From the NCBI GenBank assembly GCA_903995005.1, contig CAJEZV010000007.1:1-46442 (forward strand): a stretch of DNA of 46,442 nucleotides, read 5' to 3'. Position numbers and translations under genes: made by a program. This document shows, piece after piece, positions 11,158-19,784 of the stretch (the first letter of the stretch is position 1; each line of letters begins with the position of its first letter). A model generated the notes under the pieces. The model made no database searches and was not told the DNA's origin. It saw nothing but the letters and a program-made list of their open reading frames with translations. Source of the stretch: an uncultured beta proteobacterium. Lineage in GTDB: Bacteria > Pseudomonadota > Gammaproteobacteria > Burkholderiales > Burkholderiaceae.

Positions 11158-11439
11158 TCAAGACTTGGCTTTTAAGCCATGGACCTGCTGTATAGGAGTC
11201 AAGAGTCCGCGTAGGCCATTGTGATCTAGGGTGTGCATTAGCTCCAGCAATGCACCAAGTTCTCCCTTTGGAAATCCCTCTCTCGCAAACCAGGCTAAAT
11301 AATTTCCTGGCAAGTCTGCCAGAGCACGTCCAGCATGTTTGCCGTAAGGCATTTTCATTAAAACGAGTTTTTCAAGGGCGTCTGTATTCACTAAAGAAAT
11401 CTTACAAGCAAAAACGATAAACCTCACAAGTAACGCCAT
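11158..11439 (-). CDS. DUF3820 family protein (true start may be downstream)
   Basis: MPYGKHAGRALADLPGNYLAWFAREGFPKGELGALLELMH characteristic of DUF3820. Confidence 0.85.
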   Translation of the reverse strand: MALLVRFIVFACKISLVNTDALEKLVLMKMPYGKHAGRALADLPGNYLAWFAREGFPKGELGALLELMHTLDHNGLRGLLTPIQQVHGLKAKS

Positions 11440-11466
11440 TTATTGCAAGCTGGTCATTTTTCTATT

Positions 11467-11509
11467 TGAGAATCATTCTCATTTGATGTTATATTGAGAA
11501 CAATTCTCA
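11467..11509 (+). promoter_or_regulatory. Two tandem Fur-box-like palindromes
   Basis: TGAGAAT-C-ATTCTCA at 11467-11481 (perfect 7-1-7) and TGAGAA-CAA-TTCTCA at 11495-11509, 35 bp upstream of the start codon at 11544; resembles Fur/GATAATGATWATCATTATC class sites. Confidence 0.75.
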
Positions 11510-11543
11510 TTTAGACTTTTTCAACCACTCACCTGATACGACC

Positions 11544-12458
11544 ATGAAAATCACCATCAAAAGACTGATTGCCTTTAGCTTCATCATCGTAAGCGCCCTT
11601 CATTTCTCTTTTGCCAATGCCGGCGAAGGAGTATTCGGCTGGATCTATACGCTAGATCTTCAGCCCAAAGGTAAGTTGGAGTTTGAACAGCGCCTACAGC
11701 TCAATCAACAACAGGCAGCTGGAACTTATGAGGCATGGACTGCTCGATCAGAATTGGAATATGGTTTAAGCAATGATTTACAGGTTGCCGGCTATATCAA
11801 TTCGTATTACACAAATGCCAGTCAGAACTACACCAATCCTGAGGCCTGCGGGGAGGATGCCACCTGTACCGGTGGCTATGCAGTGCCCTCTTCACATGAT
11901 CCAGCCACACCTTACAGAAAGAGTGGCATTGAAGGAGGATCGCTCGAAGCGATTTATAGACTCACCAATCCAGTGACATCACCCGTGGGTATTGGCTTTT
12001 ACCTCGAGCCCACCTGGGGCAGAAATAAAGATGAACTTGAAGCAAGACTTTTATTGCAATCCAACTTTATTGATGACCGTTTAGTGGTTGCTGGCAACGT
12101 TGTAGTAGCAAATGAACGCTTGAAGTTTATTGAGAACGGCAACGTCCCTGAATCTATGCTGGATTTTTTAGTAGGTGCAAGCTACCGCTTTGCGCCAAAG
12201 TGGTCTGCGGGGGTAGAGGCTCGTTTTCATAACGATTACTCAGAACTCAATCTGCGCAACCAAGTACAACGCGCTACCTTTGTGGGTCCTAATATGCACT
12301 ACGCAGCTAAAGACTGGTGGGTAACTGGCGCCTGGCGCTATCAGCTAGCTGGTGGTAACTGTATGGGTGGTGGCGAAGCCGAATGCTCAAACGCTAGGGT
12401 CTGGGATAGTCACACCGTCAATGAATTCATTCTCAAAGTTGGTTTTCCACTGAACTAA
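11544..12458 (+). CDS. Outer-membrane beta-barrel-like protein (DUF6662-like)
   Basis: Signal peptide ending FANA; repeated amphipathic segments (FEQRLQLNQQ, ARSELEYGLSNDLQVAGYINSYY); terminal FILKVGFPLN. Confidence 0.7.
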   Translation: MKITIKRLIAFSFIIVSALHFSFANAGEGVFGWIYTLDLQPKGKLEFEQRLQLNQQQAAGTYEAWTARSELEYGLSNDLQVAGYINSYYTNASQNYTNPEACGEDATCTGGYAVPSSHDPATPYRKSGIEGGSLEAIYRLTNPVTSPVGIGFYLEPTWGRNKDELEARLLLQSNFIDDRLVVAGNVVVANERLKFIENGNVPESMLDFLVGASYRFAPKWSAGVEARFHNDYSELNLRNQVQRATFVGPNMHYAAKDWWVTGAWRYQLAGGNCMGGGEAECSNARVWDSHTVNEFILKVGFPLN

Positions 12459-12473
12459 AGATAGAGACATCAA

Positions 12474-13007
12474 ATGAACTGGAAACCCAACCCTTTTGCA
12501 ATTGTTGGCTTAGCAATGGTAAGCATGCCGATTATTGCTCAGGCAAAAATTTATGTGACAGTGGATCAGGTGCAGAAAATTCTGTTCCCCAATAAGCAAC
12601 TCACAAAAGCCCCCATCATCATTACCGATGATCTCCAAGAAAGAATGCGGGTAGCCTCTAGTATTCGCCACCCCTTTCAAGGAGATCGGATCTGGAAAGC
12701 ATCTGATGGCAGCTGGCTCATTGTTGATGAAGTGGTCGGCAAACACGAAATGATTACCTATGCCGTGGGGATCTCTCCCAACGGAAGTATTTTAGGTATT
12801 GAGATTTTGGAATATGTTGAGTCTTATGGCTATGAGGTAGCAGAAGCTCAGTGGCGCAAACAATTTTTTGGTAAGTCGGCGAAGGACCCTATCAAACTCA
12901 ATCAAGATATCCAGAATATTGGTGGTGCGACCCTTTCTTGTAAACATCTTACCGATGGAGTGAAGCGAGTAGCAGTTTTGTATGACTTAGCTTTAAAGGC
13001 TAAATGA
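12474..13007 (+). CDS. Periplasmic FMN-binding domain protein
   Basis: Signal peptide; GISPNGSILGIEILEYVESYGYEV and NIGGATLSCKHLTDGVKR (FMN-binding/flavinylation-type motif). Confidence 0.82.
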   Translation: MNWKPNPFAIVGLAMVSMPIIAQAKIYVTVDQVQKILFPNKQLTKAPIIITDDLQERMRVASSIRHPFQGDRIWKASDGSWLIVDEVVGKHEMITYAVGISPNGSILGIEILEYVESYGYEVAEAQWRKQFFGKSAKDPIKLNQDIQNIGGATLSCKHLTDGVKRVAVLYDLALKAK

Positions 13008-13822
13008 CCGTCCGCTGCCAAGCCCTTTTGGGAACATTTATAGAAATCACTATCGATCAAGAAGGTGATGAAGCAATCAATAAAGCATTTACTACGGTAG
13101 GGCAAGTTCAACACTTGATGAGTTTTTATGATCCATTAAGTGAGCTCAATCAAATTAATCGCTGGGCTCATCAAGTATCCCTGGTAGTTCACCCCTGGAC
13201 CGCTGAAATCATCAAAATTGCCCAAGAAATTTATCAGCAATCAAATGGCTTATTTAATTGCGGTATTGGGCATCGACTTGTTGTGGCCGGCTTATTACCT
13301 CGCCATCTTGATCTATCTCAATATGAGCTAGGCGGCATAGAAGATATTCACTTTATAGACCCACAAACCTTAAGAGCCTCTAAGCCCGTATGCCTAGATC
13401 TCGGCGGGATTGCCAAAGGGTTTGCAGTCGATAAGGCTGTTGAGAGTTTGCTGGCAAGCGGCATTCAATCGGGCTGCGTGAATGCAGGAGGTGATCTGCG
13501 GGTATTTGGAACAGTAAGGCCAGTGCAAATTCGAAACCCAAGCCGCCCAAACCACTTAATTGATATTGGCTCCCTACAAAATGGGGCTATCGCTACAAGT
13601 GGCTTGTACTTTTCTAATCGCGATCAAGAACAAAGCCATATCATCAACCCCTTTGCAAAAGATGAATCTGATGCACATCTCCATTTCTCAGGCTCGTATT
13701 CCGTCTTAGCGAATGAATGTGTCTATGCAGACGCCCTTACCAAGGTACTTGCACTCTCAGGCCTGCAAGATCATGCTTGCTTTACCCACTTTTCAGCCAA
13801 GACCATCAAGATTGCCGCATGA
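13004..13822 (+). CDS. apbE: FAD:protein FMN transferase (ApbE family)
   Basis: LLGTFIEI N-terminus; LDLGGIAKGFAVDKAVESLLASGIQSGCVNAGGDLRVFG; ATSGLYF; starts in ATGA overlap with previous stop. Confidence 0.93.
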   Translation: MTVRCQALLGTFIEITIDQEGDEAINKAFTTVGQVQHLMSFYDPLSELNQINRWAHQVSLVVHPWTAEIIKIAQEIYQQSNGLFNCGIGHRLVVAGLLPRHLDLSQYELGGIEDIHFIDPQTLRASKPVCLDLGGIAKGFAVDKAVESLLASGIQSGCVNAGGDLRVFGTVRPVQIRNPSRPNHLIDIGSLQNGAIATSGLYFSNRDQEQSHIINPFAKDESDAHLHFSGSYSVLANECVYADALTKVLALSGLQDHACFTHFSAKTIKIAA

Positions 13823-14259
13823 GTCGCTTAGGAAAAATGCCTAGCTGGCAAAGATCATTTGTCGTAATCAGCATGCTTGCTTGCTCAATGAGTGGGAGCC
13901 TATATTTACTTGGCCATGAGTTTCAGGTTCAAAGATCAGCTTTAGGAAATCACCATATTCTGGCTGTGCATGGAGTCTTGGCGATGATCGCGATCCTTGC
14001 TCTAGGCTCAGTTCTGCCGTTTCACCTGAAGGCTGGACTTAAATCTAAAAAGAAATGGTTCAGTGGATTTGGCCAGCTGAGTTTCTTAGTGGCATTACTG
14101 TTTACCGGAGCCTTACTGTATTACGGGCCTGTAGAAATTCGTGAAGGCGTAGTGATGACCCATTGGGTTCTGGGAGTTTTATTTTTTATCGTTTTCCTAT
14201 TCCATTCACTTTTGCCACTAAACATTAGACTTACCGACAAACAAAAAGGGATGCCCTAG
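13819..14259 (+). CDS. Small His-rich 4-TM membrane protein (cytochrome b561/DUF4405-like, putative heme-binding)
   Basis: ATG at 13819 overlaps apbE stop (ATGA); four hydrophobic segments with conserved-looking His: GHEF, HHILAVHG, FHLKAG, THWVLG, FHSLL. The supplied ORF start 13717 is upstream of the likely start. Confidence 0.65.
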   Translation: MSRLGKMPSWQRSFVVISMLACSMSGSLYLLGHEFQVQRSALGNHHILAVHGVLAMIAILALGSVLPFHLKAGLKSKKKWFSGFGQLSFLVALLFTGALLYYGPVEIREGVVMTHWVLGVLFFIVFLFHSLLPLNIRLTDKQKGMP

Positions 14260-14266
14260 GCATCCC
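14248..14266 (-). terminator. Terminator hairpin overlapping end of convergent membrane-protein gene
   Basis: GGGATGCC-cta-GGCATCCC; on the minus strand followed by TTTTTGTTTG, i.e. a minus-strand U tract. Confidence 0.75.
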
Positions 14267-14287
14267 TCTGACAAAGCTCTACTACTT

Positions 14288-14500
14288 TTACTTACTGCAA
14301 GAACCCTTATTGCAAGATGTGCCACAAGAGTTGATACCCAACAAAGGATAGGCTGGGCAGAAACGAAATAATCCTGTTGCCAAAGGAATGAACCCTAACC
14401 ATCCCCACATCCCAATCATATTGGTAGCAGTAAGCACCACCAATAATGCGCCTACTGAAATTCTTAAAATACGGTCAATACCGCCGACGTTACATTCCAT
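14288..14500 (-). CDS. DUF2892 (YgaP-like inner membrane) protein, likely start MECNVGGIDR
   Basis: MECNVGGIDRILRISVGALLVVL...FCPAYPLLGINSC pattern of DUF2892. Confidence 0.9.
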   Translation of the reverse strand: MECNVGGIDRILRISVGALLVVLTATNMIGMWGWLGFIPLATGLFRFCPAYPLLGINSCGTSCNKGSCSK

Positions 14501-14539
14501 AGTAAATCCCTTCTTTTGATAAAACATTCACCAAATCGT

Positions 14540-14857
14540 TTACTTCTTGCAAAAGTGCTTATATAGCAAGCCCATAACTGCTACTGCTACCTGACTGGCA
14601 AGCGTGTAGTAAATTTGTTTTCCATCTCTACGAGTCTTCACTAACTTTTCTTTTCGTAACACTGTTAGCTGTTGTGAGAGTGTTGGTTGATGAATATCTA
14701 GAGCAGACTCTAGCTCACCAACACATTTTTCACCTTGGGCAATCTCACACAAGAGCATCATGCGATCTCGGTTTGAAAGGACTTTCATGAGTTTGCAAGC
14801 ATCTTCCGCAGAAGCCTGCATTTTTTTGAGTTCTGCTTTTGAAATCAGCATCTTCAT
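14540..14857 (-). CDS. bigR: ArsR/SmtB family regulator, BigR/SqrR-like (persulfide sensing)
   Basis: wHTH core HQPTLSQQLTVLRKEKLVKTRRDGKQIYYTL; Cys in LLCEIAQGEKC and C-terminal HFCKK; adjacent to persulfide-dioxygenase-like MBL gene. Confidence 0.8.
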   Translation of the reverse strand: MKMLISKAELKKMQASAEDACKLMKVLSNRDRMMLLCEIAQGEKCVGELESALDIHQPTLSQQLTVLRKEKLVKTRRDGKQIYYTLASQVAVAVMGLLYKHFCKK

Positions 14858-14858
14858 A

Positions 14859-15731
14859 TCAGATAGTATTCAGTGGGATTTTGAGATAGGACTTACCATT
14901 CGCCTCAGGCTCAGGAAAATGGCCCGCACGAATATTGACCTGGATCGATGGCAGGATCAGATGAGGCACGTCTAAAGTAGCATCGCGCTTACTACGCATT
15001 TGTACAAATGCATCTTCCGTAATGCCATCATGCACATGAATATTGCTTTGCTTTTCTTTGCCCACAGTAGTTAGATGAGCTACTGGTCGATTAGTTGGTG
15101 GGTAATCGTGGCACATATAAAGCTTGGTTTCATGAGGATAGGCTAAGATTTTCTGAATCGATTGATATAAAGCCTTAGCATCTCCACCTGGGAAATCACA
15201 GCGTGCTGTGCCAACATCCGGCATAAATAAGGTATCACCTACAAATAAGACATCACCAATCTCATAGGCCATACAAGCTGGGGTGTGACCCGGGACATAT
15301 ATTGCCTTTAAAGATAGGTCACCAAAAGTCAGTGATTCACCATCACTCAGTAAGTGATCAAACTGCGAGCCATCAACTACAAAGCGCTCATCTAAATTGA
15401 AGATTCCCTTAAAAACATTCTGCACATGAGTAATGTGATCACCAATCACAATCTTACCGCCAAGCTTGCTTTGTAAATACGGGGCGGCTGTGAGATGGTC
15501 TGCATGCGCGTGGGTTTCCAATATCCAGACTAGCTGTAACTTTTTCCCAGTAATAAATTGAACGACCTCATCTGCAGATTTAGTGGTAGTTCGACCCGAC
15601 TTAGAGTCATAGTTCAGAACAGAGTCAATCACTACACAAGCACTACCCTCACCCGCATACACTACATAGGTAAAAGTCCAGGTTTCTGGATCAAAAAAGG
15701 CTTTAATGTCAGCGTTTACTTTTGGGTTCAC
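14859..15731 (-). CDS. blh: MBL-fold metallo-hydrolase, Blh/persulfide dioxygenase (ETHE1)-like
   Basis: ETHAHADHLTAAPYL, PGHTPACMAYEIGDVLFVGDTLFMPDVGTARCDFPGGDA, CHDYPP motifs. Confidence 0.9.
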   Translation of the reverse strand: MNPKVNADIKAFFDPETWTFTYVVYAGEGSACVVIDSVLNYDSKSGRTTTKSADEVVQFITGKKLQLVWILETHAHADHLTAAPYLQSKLGGKIVIGDHITHVQNVFKGIFNLDERFVVDGSQFDHLLSDGESLTFGDLSLKAIYVPGHTPACMAYEIGDVLFVGDTLFMPDVGTARCDFPGGDAKALYQSIQKILAYPHETKLYMCHDYPPTNRPVAHLTTVGKEKQSNIHVHDGITEDAFVQMRSKRDATLDVPHLILPSIQVNIRAGHFPEPEANGKSYLKIPLNTI

Positions 15732-15762
15732 AATGGTCTTCCTATGATTGCACTAGGTAATT

Positions 15763-15782
15763 AATATATATATTTATATATT
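15763..15782. promoter_or_regulatory. AT-rich palindrome, candidate BigR operator in divergent promoter region
   Basis: AATATATA-TATT-TATATATT perfect 8-4-8 inverted repeat between divergently transcribed blh and tauE/safE-like genes. Confidence 0.65.
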
Positions 15783-15805
15783 ATCTTAATATAAAATAAA
15801 TTGCA

Positions 15806-16627
15806 ATGGATTACTCAATATTGATCAGCCCGGCCCTAGGGATACTTGTAGGCTTTCTCATGGGACTTACAGGGGCTGGTGGCGGGATTTTGTCTGTCCC
15901 ATTACTCGTTTTTGCCCTGCACTTATCGGTAGCAGAGGCTGCGCCGATCGCTTTATCTGCCATAGCACTTGCTGCTGGCGGTGGCGCACTATTGGGACTG
16001 AAAAACAAAACATTGAGATACAAGGCTGCTGGGTTTATGGCGACCTTTGGATTGCTGCTATCGCCAGTAGGCCTTTGGTTGGCTCAACGAGTGCCCAATA
16101 GCCCGCTATTAATTCTTTTTAGCTGCACGCTCTTTTATTCTGCCATCAATCTATACAGACAATCTAGTAGAGAAATTTTGGGTACTGCTGATGTAAATAG
16201 AAAACCTCCACCATGTTTATTGAATCCCTCCATTGGCAAGCTGGCCTGGAATATTCCCTGTGCAAGAGCTCTAATGCTATCGGGTGGTTTAGCAGGATTT
16301 CTATCTGGGCTTCTGGGTGTTGGGGGTGGCTTTGTCATTGTTCCTGCACTCAAGCGCTATACCGATCTACCGGTGCAACCTATTGTTGCTACCTCATTAG
16401 GGGTGCTCGCTGTAATCTCAACTGGTAGCGCTGTATTTTCTGCTGCTGCCGGCAATCTTGATCTACTCGTTGCAGTGCCATTCTCCTTAGGTGCTCTGGG
16501 CGGCCTTTTGCTTGGTGGATCCTTGGGGAAAAAAATCAGTGGGCCACGGTTACAGCAGATTTTTGCAGTGCTAACGTTTGTAGTAGCTATTAGCCTCATG
16601 GTCAAGGGCATCAAAAGCTACTACTAA
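15806..16627 (+). CDS. Sulfite exporter TauE/SafE family protein
   Basis: GFLMGLTGAGGGILSVPLLVFALHL and duplicated GFLSGLLGVGGGFVIVPAL motifs. Confidence 0.93.
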   Translation: MDYSILISPALGILVGFLMGLTGAGGGILSVPLLVFALHLSVAEAAPIALSAIALAAGGGALLGLKNKTLRYKAAGFMATFGLLLSPVGLWLAQRVPNSPLLILFSCTLFYSAINLYRQSSREILGTADVNRKPPPCLLNPSIGKLAWNIPCARALMLSGGLAGFLSGLLGVGGGFVIVPALKRYTDLPVQPIVATSLGVLAVISTGSAVFSAAAGNLDLLVAVPFSLGALGGLLLGGSLGKKISGPRLQQIFAVLTFVVAISLMVKGIKSYY

Positions 16628-16643
16628 GCAATGAAAATATTGA

Positions 16644-17576
16644 TTATTTTCTAAAGAACTTTTCTAGATTTGGCCAAAATAGATTCACAACTAGGCCAGC
16701 AATCACTAAGCCAGCAGCTAAAATTTTCCACATAGGTAATGGCTCACTTAAGAAATAAGCCGACGCACCCATTCCAAAAATGGGTACCAATAGCGGAGCT
16801 GGTGCCACTACTGCAGCAGGATGCCTTGAAAGCAGCCAGGCCCAAGCAGCATAACCAAAGACTGTGTTACCCCAAGACTGCCAAAAGACACCGGCCCAAG
16901 CTCCTATTGACGCAGAGCTGATGGAGGTAGCAATCTGCTCCCAACCGCCTTCAAAAATCCAAGAGATTAAAAAGAGTGGTGGCAATGAGAATAGGCTTGC
17001 CCACACTACATAAGAAAGCATGTTGATTGAGCCCGCACGTCGACTTACTGTATTGCCAATCCCCCATGAGAGTCCTGCGATGACTACTAAAGCGATTCCC
17101 AGAAAAGTTGTGTTTGCATCGGTATGGAGCGCAATAATTACAAGGCCAGTCATTGATACTGAGACAGCAACTGCTTGATACAGCTTCAAACGCTCTTTTG
17201 CAAAAAACATGGCAAAACCAATAGTAAAGAAAACCTGCGTCTGAACTACCAAGGAAGCCAAGCCTGGAGAAATACGCCCATCAATCGCAAAAAACAAGAC
17301 ACCGAATTGCCCGACCCCGATAGCGACACCATATGCGCACATATTGACCCAAGACACTTTGGGTCTGGGTATAAAAAATGCTAAGGGCAAAAAAGCAAAG
17401 GTATAGCGCAGTGCTGCAAACAAGAATGGCGGAAAAGCCTCTAAAGAAAGCTTGATCACTACAAAGTTAGTACCCCAGACTGCCACAATCACTAAAGCGA
17501 GTAGAAGATGGCTTAAGGGAAGCTGATTACTTTTGTGATTATTCACCAGTGAGTAACTCCGCAACACGCTCTGCAA
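16644..17576 (-). CDS. EamA/DMT family transporter
   Basis: Two EamA repeats (VWGTNFVVIKLSLEAFPPFLFAALRY...). Start may be GTG near 17546. Confidence 0.9.
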   Translation of the reverse strand: MQSVLRSYSLVNNHKSNQLPLSHLLLALVIVAVWGTNFVVIKLSLEAFPPFLFAALRYTFAFLPLAFFIPRPKVSWVNMCAYGVAIGVGQFGVLFFAIDGRISPGLASLVVQTQVFFTIGFAMFFAKERLKLYQAVAVSVSMTGLVIIALHTDANTTFLGIALVVIAGLSWGIGNTVSRRAGSINMLSYVVWASLFSLPPLFLISWIFEGGWEQIATSISSASIGAWAGVFWQSWGNTVFGYAAWAWLLSRHPAAVVAPAPLLVPIFGMGASAYFLSEPLPMWKILAAGLVIAGLVVNLFWPNLEKFFRK

Positions 17577-19164
17577 TCATCATGGTTGGAGCGGCGGTAT
17601 TACCTGAGGTGATTGTGGGCATAGCAGAGGCATCAACTACCCGAAGATGATGAATGCCTCTGACCCTCAATTGAGAGTCCAGTACCGCCATCGGATCATC
17701 CGCACGGCCCATCTTACAAGTGCCAACCGGATGAAAAATAGTGGTACCTATATCACCGGCGGCTTTCACCAACTCCGCTTCAGTTTGGTGCTGTGCACCC
17801 GGTTTGTATTCTTCTGGTGAATAAGGCTTGAGTGCTGGGCTTTGGACAATCTTGCGCGTTAAGCGCAATGACTCAGCGGCAATCTTGCAGTCTTCCTCAG
17901 TCGATAAGTAATTTGGAGAAATAACTGGCGGCGCCTCGGGATCTAGAGAGTTGATATGCACACTACCACGTGACGTGGGTCGCAGATTACAAACACTAGC
18001 CGTGAAGGCATTAAATGAATGTAAGTCTTCACCAAACTTTTCTAATGAGAGCGGTTGCACGTGGTATTCCACATTAGCACTCTGTTGCGCTGGTGAGCTG
18101 TAGGCAAAAGCACCGAGCTGGGATGGGGCCATCGACATTGGTCCCGAGCGTTTTAAAAGATATTCCAAACCAATCATCATCTTGCTAAACCAAGAGTTAG
18201 CTTTGGTATTGAGCGTCTTAATGCCATCTACTTTATAGATCATGCGTAGTTGAAGATGATCTTGCAGATTCTCACCAACCCCAGGCAAATCAGCCATTAC
18301 CGGAATGTCTAATGCAGCAAGATGTGCAGCAGCACCAACACCAGAGCGCTCTAGTATTTGCACACTTCCAATAGAACCTGCACTGAGCAAAACTTCGGCG
18401 CCCCGCTCAATTGCACATAAAGCCTCACTGAGAACGCCATCCTTGCGATACTCTACCCCATAGCAATTTTTGGTAGCGGGGTTAATTTTGAGCTTAGTGA
18501 CCATTGCCTCAGTAATGACTGTCAAATTACTACGCTTAGCCGCATCTTTTAAAAAAGCTTTAGCAGTATTTAATCGCAAACCAGCGCGCTGACTAACATC
18601 AAAGTAGCCCACCCCAAAGTTATCGCCTCGATTAAAGTCATCTGATGCTGGAATGCCAGCCTCTACAGCAGCCTCTCTAAATTTATCCATGATGGGCCAG
18701 CGCAAGCGTTGCTTGGATACTGTCCATTCACCACCTTTGCCGTGCCACTCATTAGCAGCGCCGTGGTAATCCTCAAACTTTTTATAACGGGCTAATGCAT
18801 TTTGCCAAGACCATGCATCGTCACCAGTGGCCTGTACCCAGGAGTCGTAATCGCCCACTTGGCCACGCATATAAATCATGCCGTTAATGGAGGAGCAGCC
18901 ACCCAGAACTCTGCCGCGGGGATAGATTAATGAGCGGCCATTGAGACCTTTTTCGGCTGCGGTCTTAAAACGCCAATCTGCCCTCGGGTTATCTATGCAG
19001 TACAAATAGCCCACCGGAATATGAATCCAAATGTAGTTATCACTCTTGCCAGCCTCAATCAGTAAAACCTTCTTTTTGGGGTTGTCAGTTAAACGCTTAG
19101 CCAACATACAGCCAGCGCTGCCTGCCCCAATAATGATGTAGTCGTAGGTATTTGATTGAGTCAT
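17539..19164 (-). CDS. GMC family oxidoreductase (choline dehydrogenase-like)
   Basis: YDYIIIGAGSAGCMLAKRL, GGCSSINGMIYMRG, HPVGTCKMG, TSGNTAAPTMMIAER. Confidence 0.94.
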   Translation of the reverse strand: MTQSNTYDYIIIGAGSAGCMLAKRLTDNPKKKVLLIEAGKSDNYIWIHIPVGYLYCIDNPRADWRFKTAAEKGLNGRSLIYPRGRVLGGCSSINGMIYMRGQVGDYDSWVQATGDDAWSWQNALARYKKFEDYHGAANEWHGKGGEWTVSKQRLRWPIMDKFREAAVEAGIPASDDFNRGDNFGVGYFDVSQRAGLRLNTAKAFLKDAAKRSNLTVITEAMVTKLKINPATKNCYGVEYRKDGVLSEALCAIERGAEVLLSAGSIGSVQILERSGVGAAAHLAALDIPVMADLPGVGENLQDHLQLRMIYKVDGIKTLNTKANSWFSKMMIGLEYLLKRSGPMSMAPSQLGAFAYSSPAQQSANVEYHVQPLSLEKFGEDLHSFNAFTASVCNLRPTSRGSVHINSLDPEAPPVISPNYLSTEEDCKIAAESLRLTRKIVQSPALKPYSPEEYKPGAQHQTEAELVKAAGDIGTTIFHPVGTCKMGRADDPMAVLDSQLRVRGIHHLRVVDASAMPTITSGNTAAPTMMIAERVAELLTGE

Positions 19165-19245
19165 ATGCTTTGCTGCCTATTATTTACCAAACCCAGAATC
19201 TTGGCATCTAGTTAGGATAGTCCAATACCCGTCTAAAATACGAGT

Positions 19246-19773
19246 ATGCATATTAATGAGAAGAATCGCACGCCCAAAGTTGTTGAGGCTGATGAAGGCC
19301 CTAGCAAGTCTGAGCTTAAGCGCCAAATGACGGAGCGCCAGAAATTGGCGGAAGTATTGGCGGCCTTAAGTAGTGATGCTCTGAAAACCATTCCTTTAGA
19401 TGAAGCTATCAAAGTAGCGATTGCAGAAACCAACAAGATCAAGAGTTTTGAAGCGATTCGTCGCCACAAACAGTATCTTGGCAAGCTCATGCGTTTTTTG
19501 GATGAGGAAGAGTTAGATGCTATTCAAAAACGTTTGGATGCCATTCAAGGAGTGAGCAAGGCTGAGACTGCCAAGCTCCATTTTTTGGAAAGCTATCGCG
19601 ACAGACTGATTGCTAATGATGAAGCTTTCACCAAAATGATTGAGCAGTATCCCGATATGGATATTCAGAATATGCGTACGCTGATTCGGAATGCCCGTAA
19701 AGAAAAAGAGCAAAACAAGCCACCCAAGGCCTATCGTGAAATCTTCCGAGTTTTAAAGGATATGGGGCTCTAA
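19246..19773 (+). CDS. yjgA: Ribosome biogenesis factor DarP/YjgA (DUF615)
   Basis: PSKSELKRQMTERQKL, AIRRHKQYLGKLMR, LESYRDRLI motifs. Confidence 0.92.
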   Translation: MHINEKNRTPKVVEADEGPSKSELKRQMTERQKLAEVLAALSSDALKTIPLDEAIKVAIAETNKIKSFEAIRRHKQYLGKLMRFLDEEELDAIQKRLDAIQGVSKAETAKLHFLESYRDRLIANDEAFTKMIEQYPDMDIQNMRTLIRNARKEKEQNKPPKAYREIFRVLKDMGL

Positions 19774-19784
19774 AAAATCTCAGT

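Noticed and set aside
15761-15800. Simple AT repeat / replication-type AT-rich region
   Set aside because: Better explained as the BigR-type operator/promoter between divergent sulfur genes; no DnaA boxes or iterons seen.
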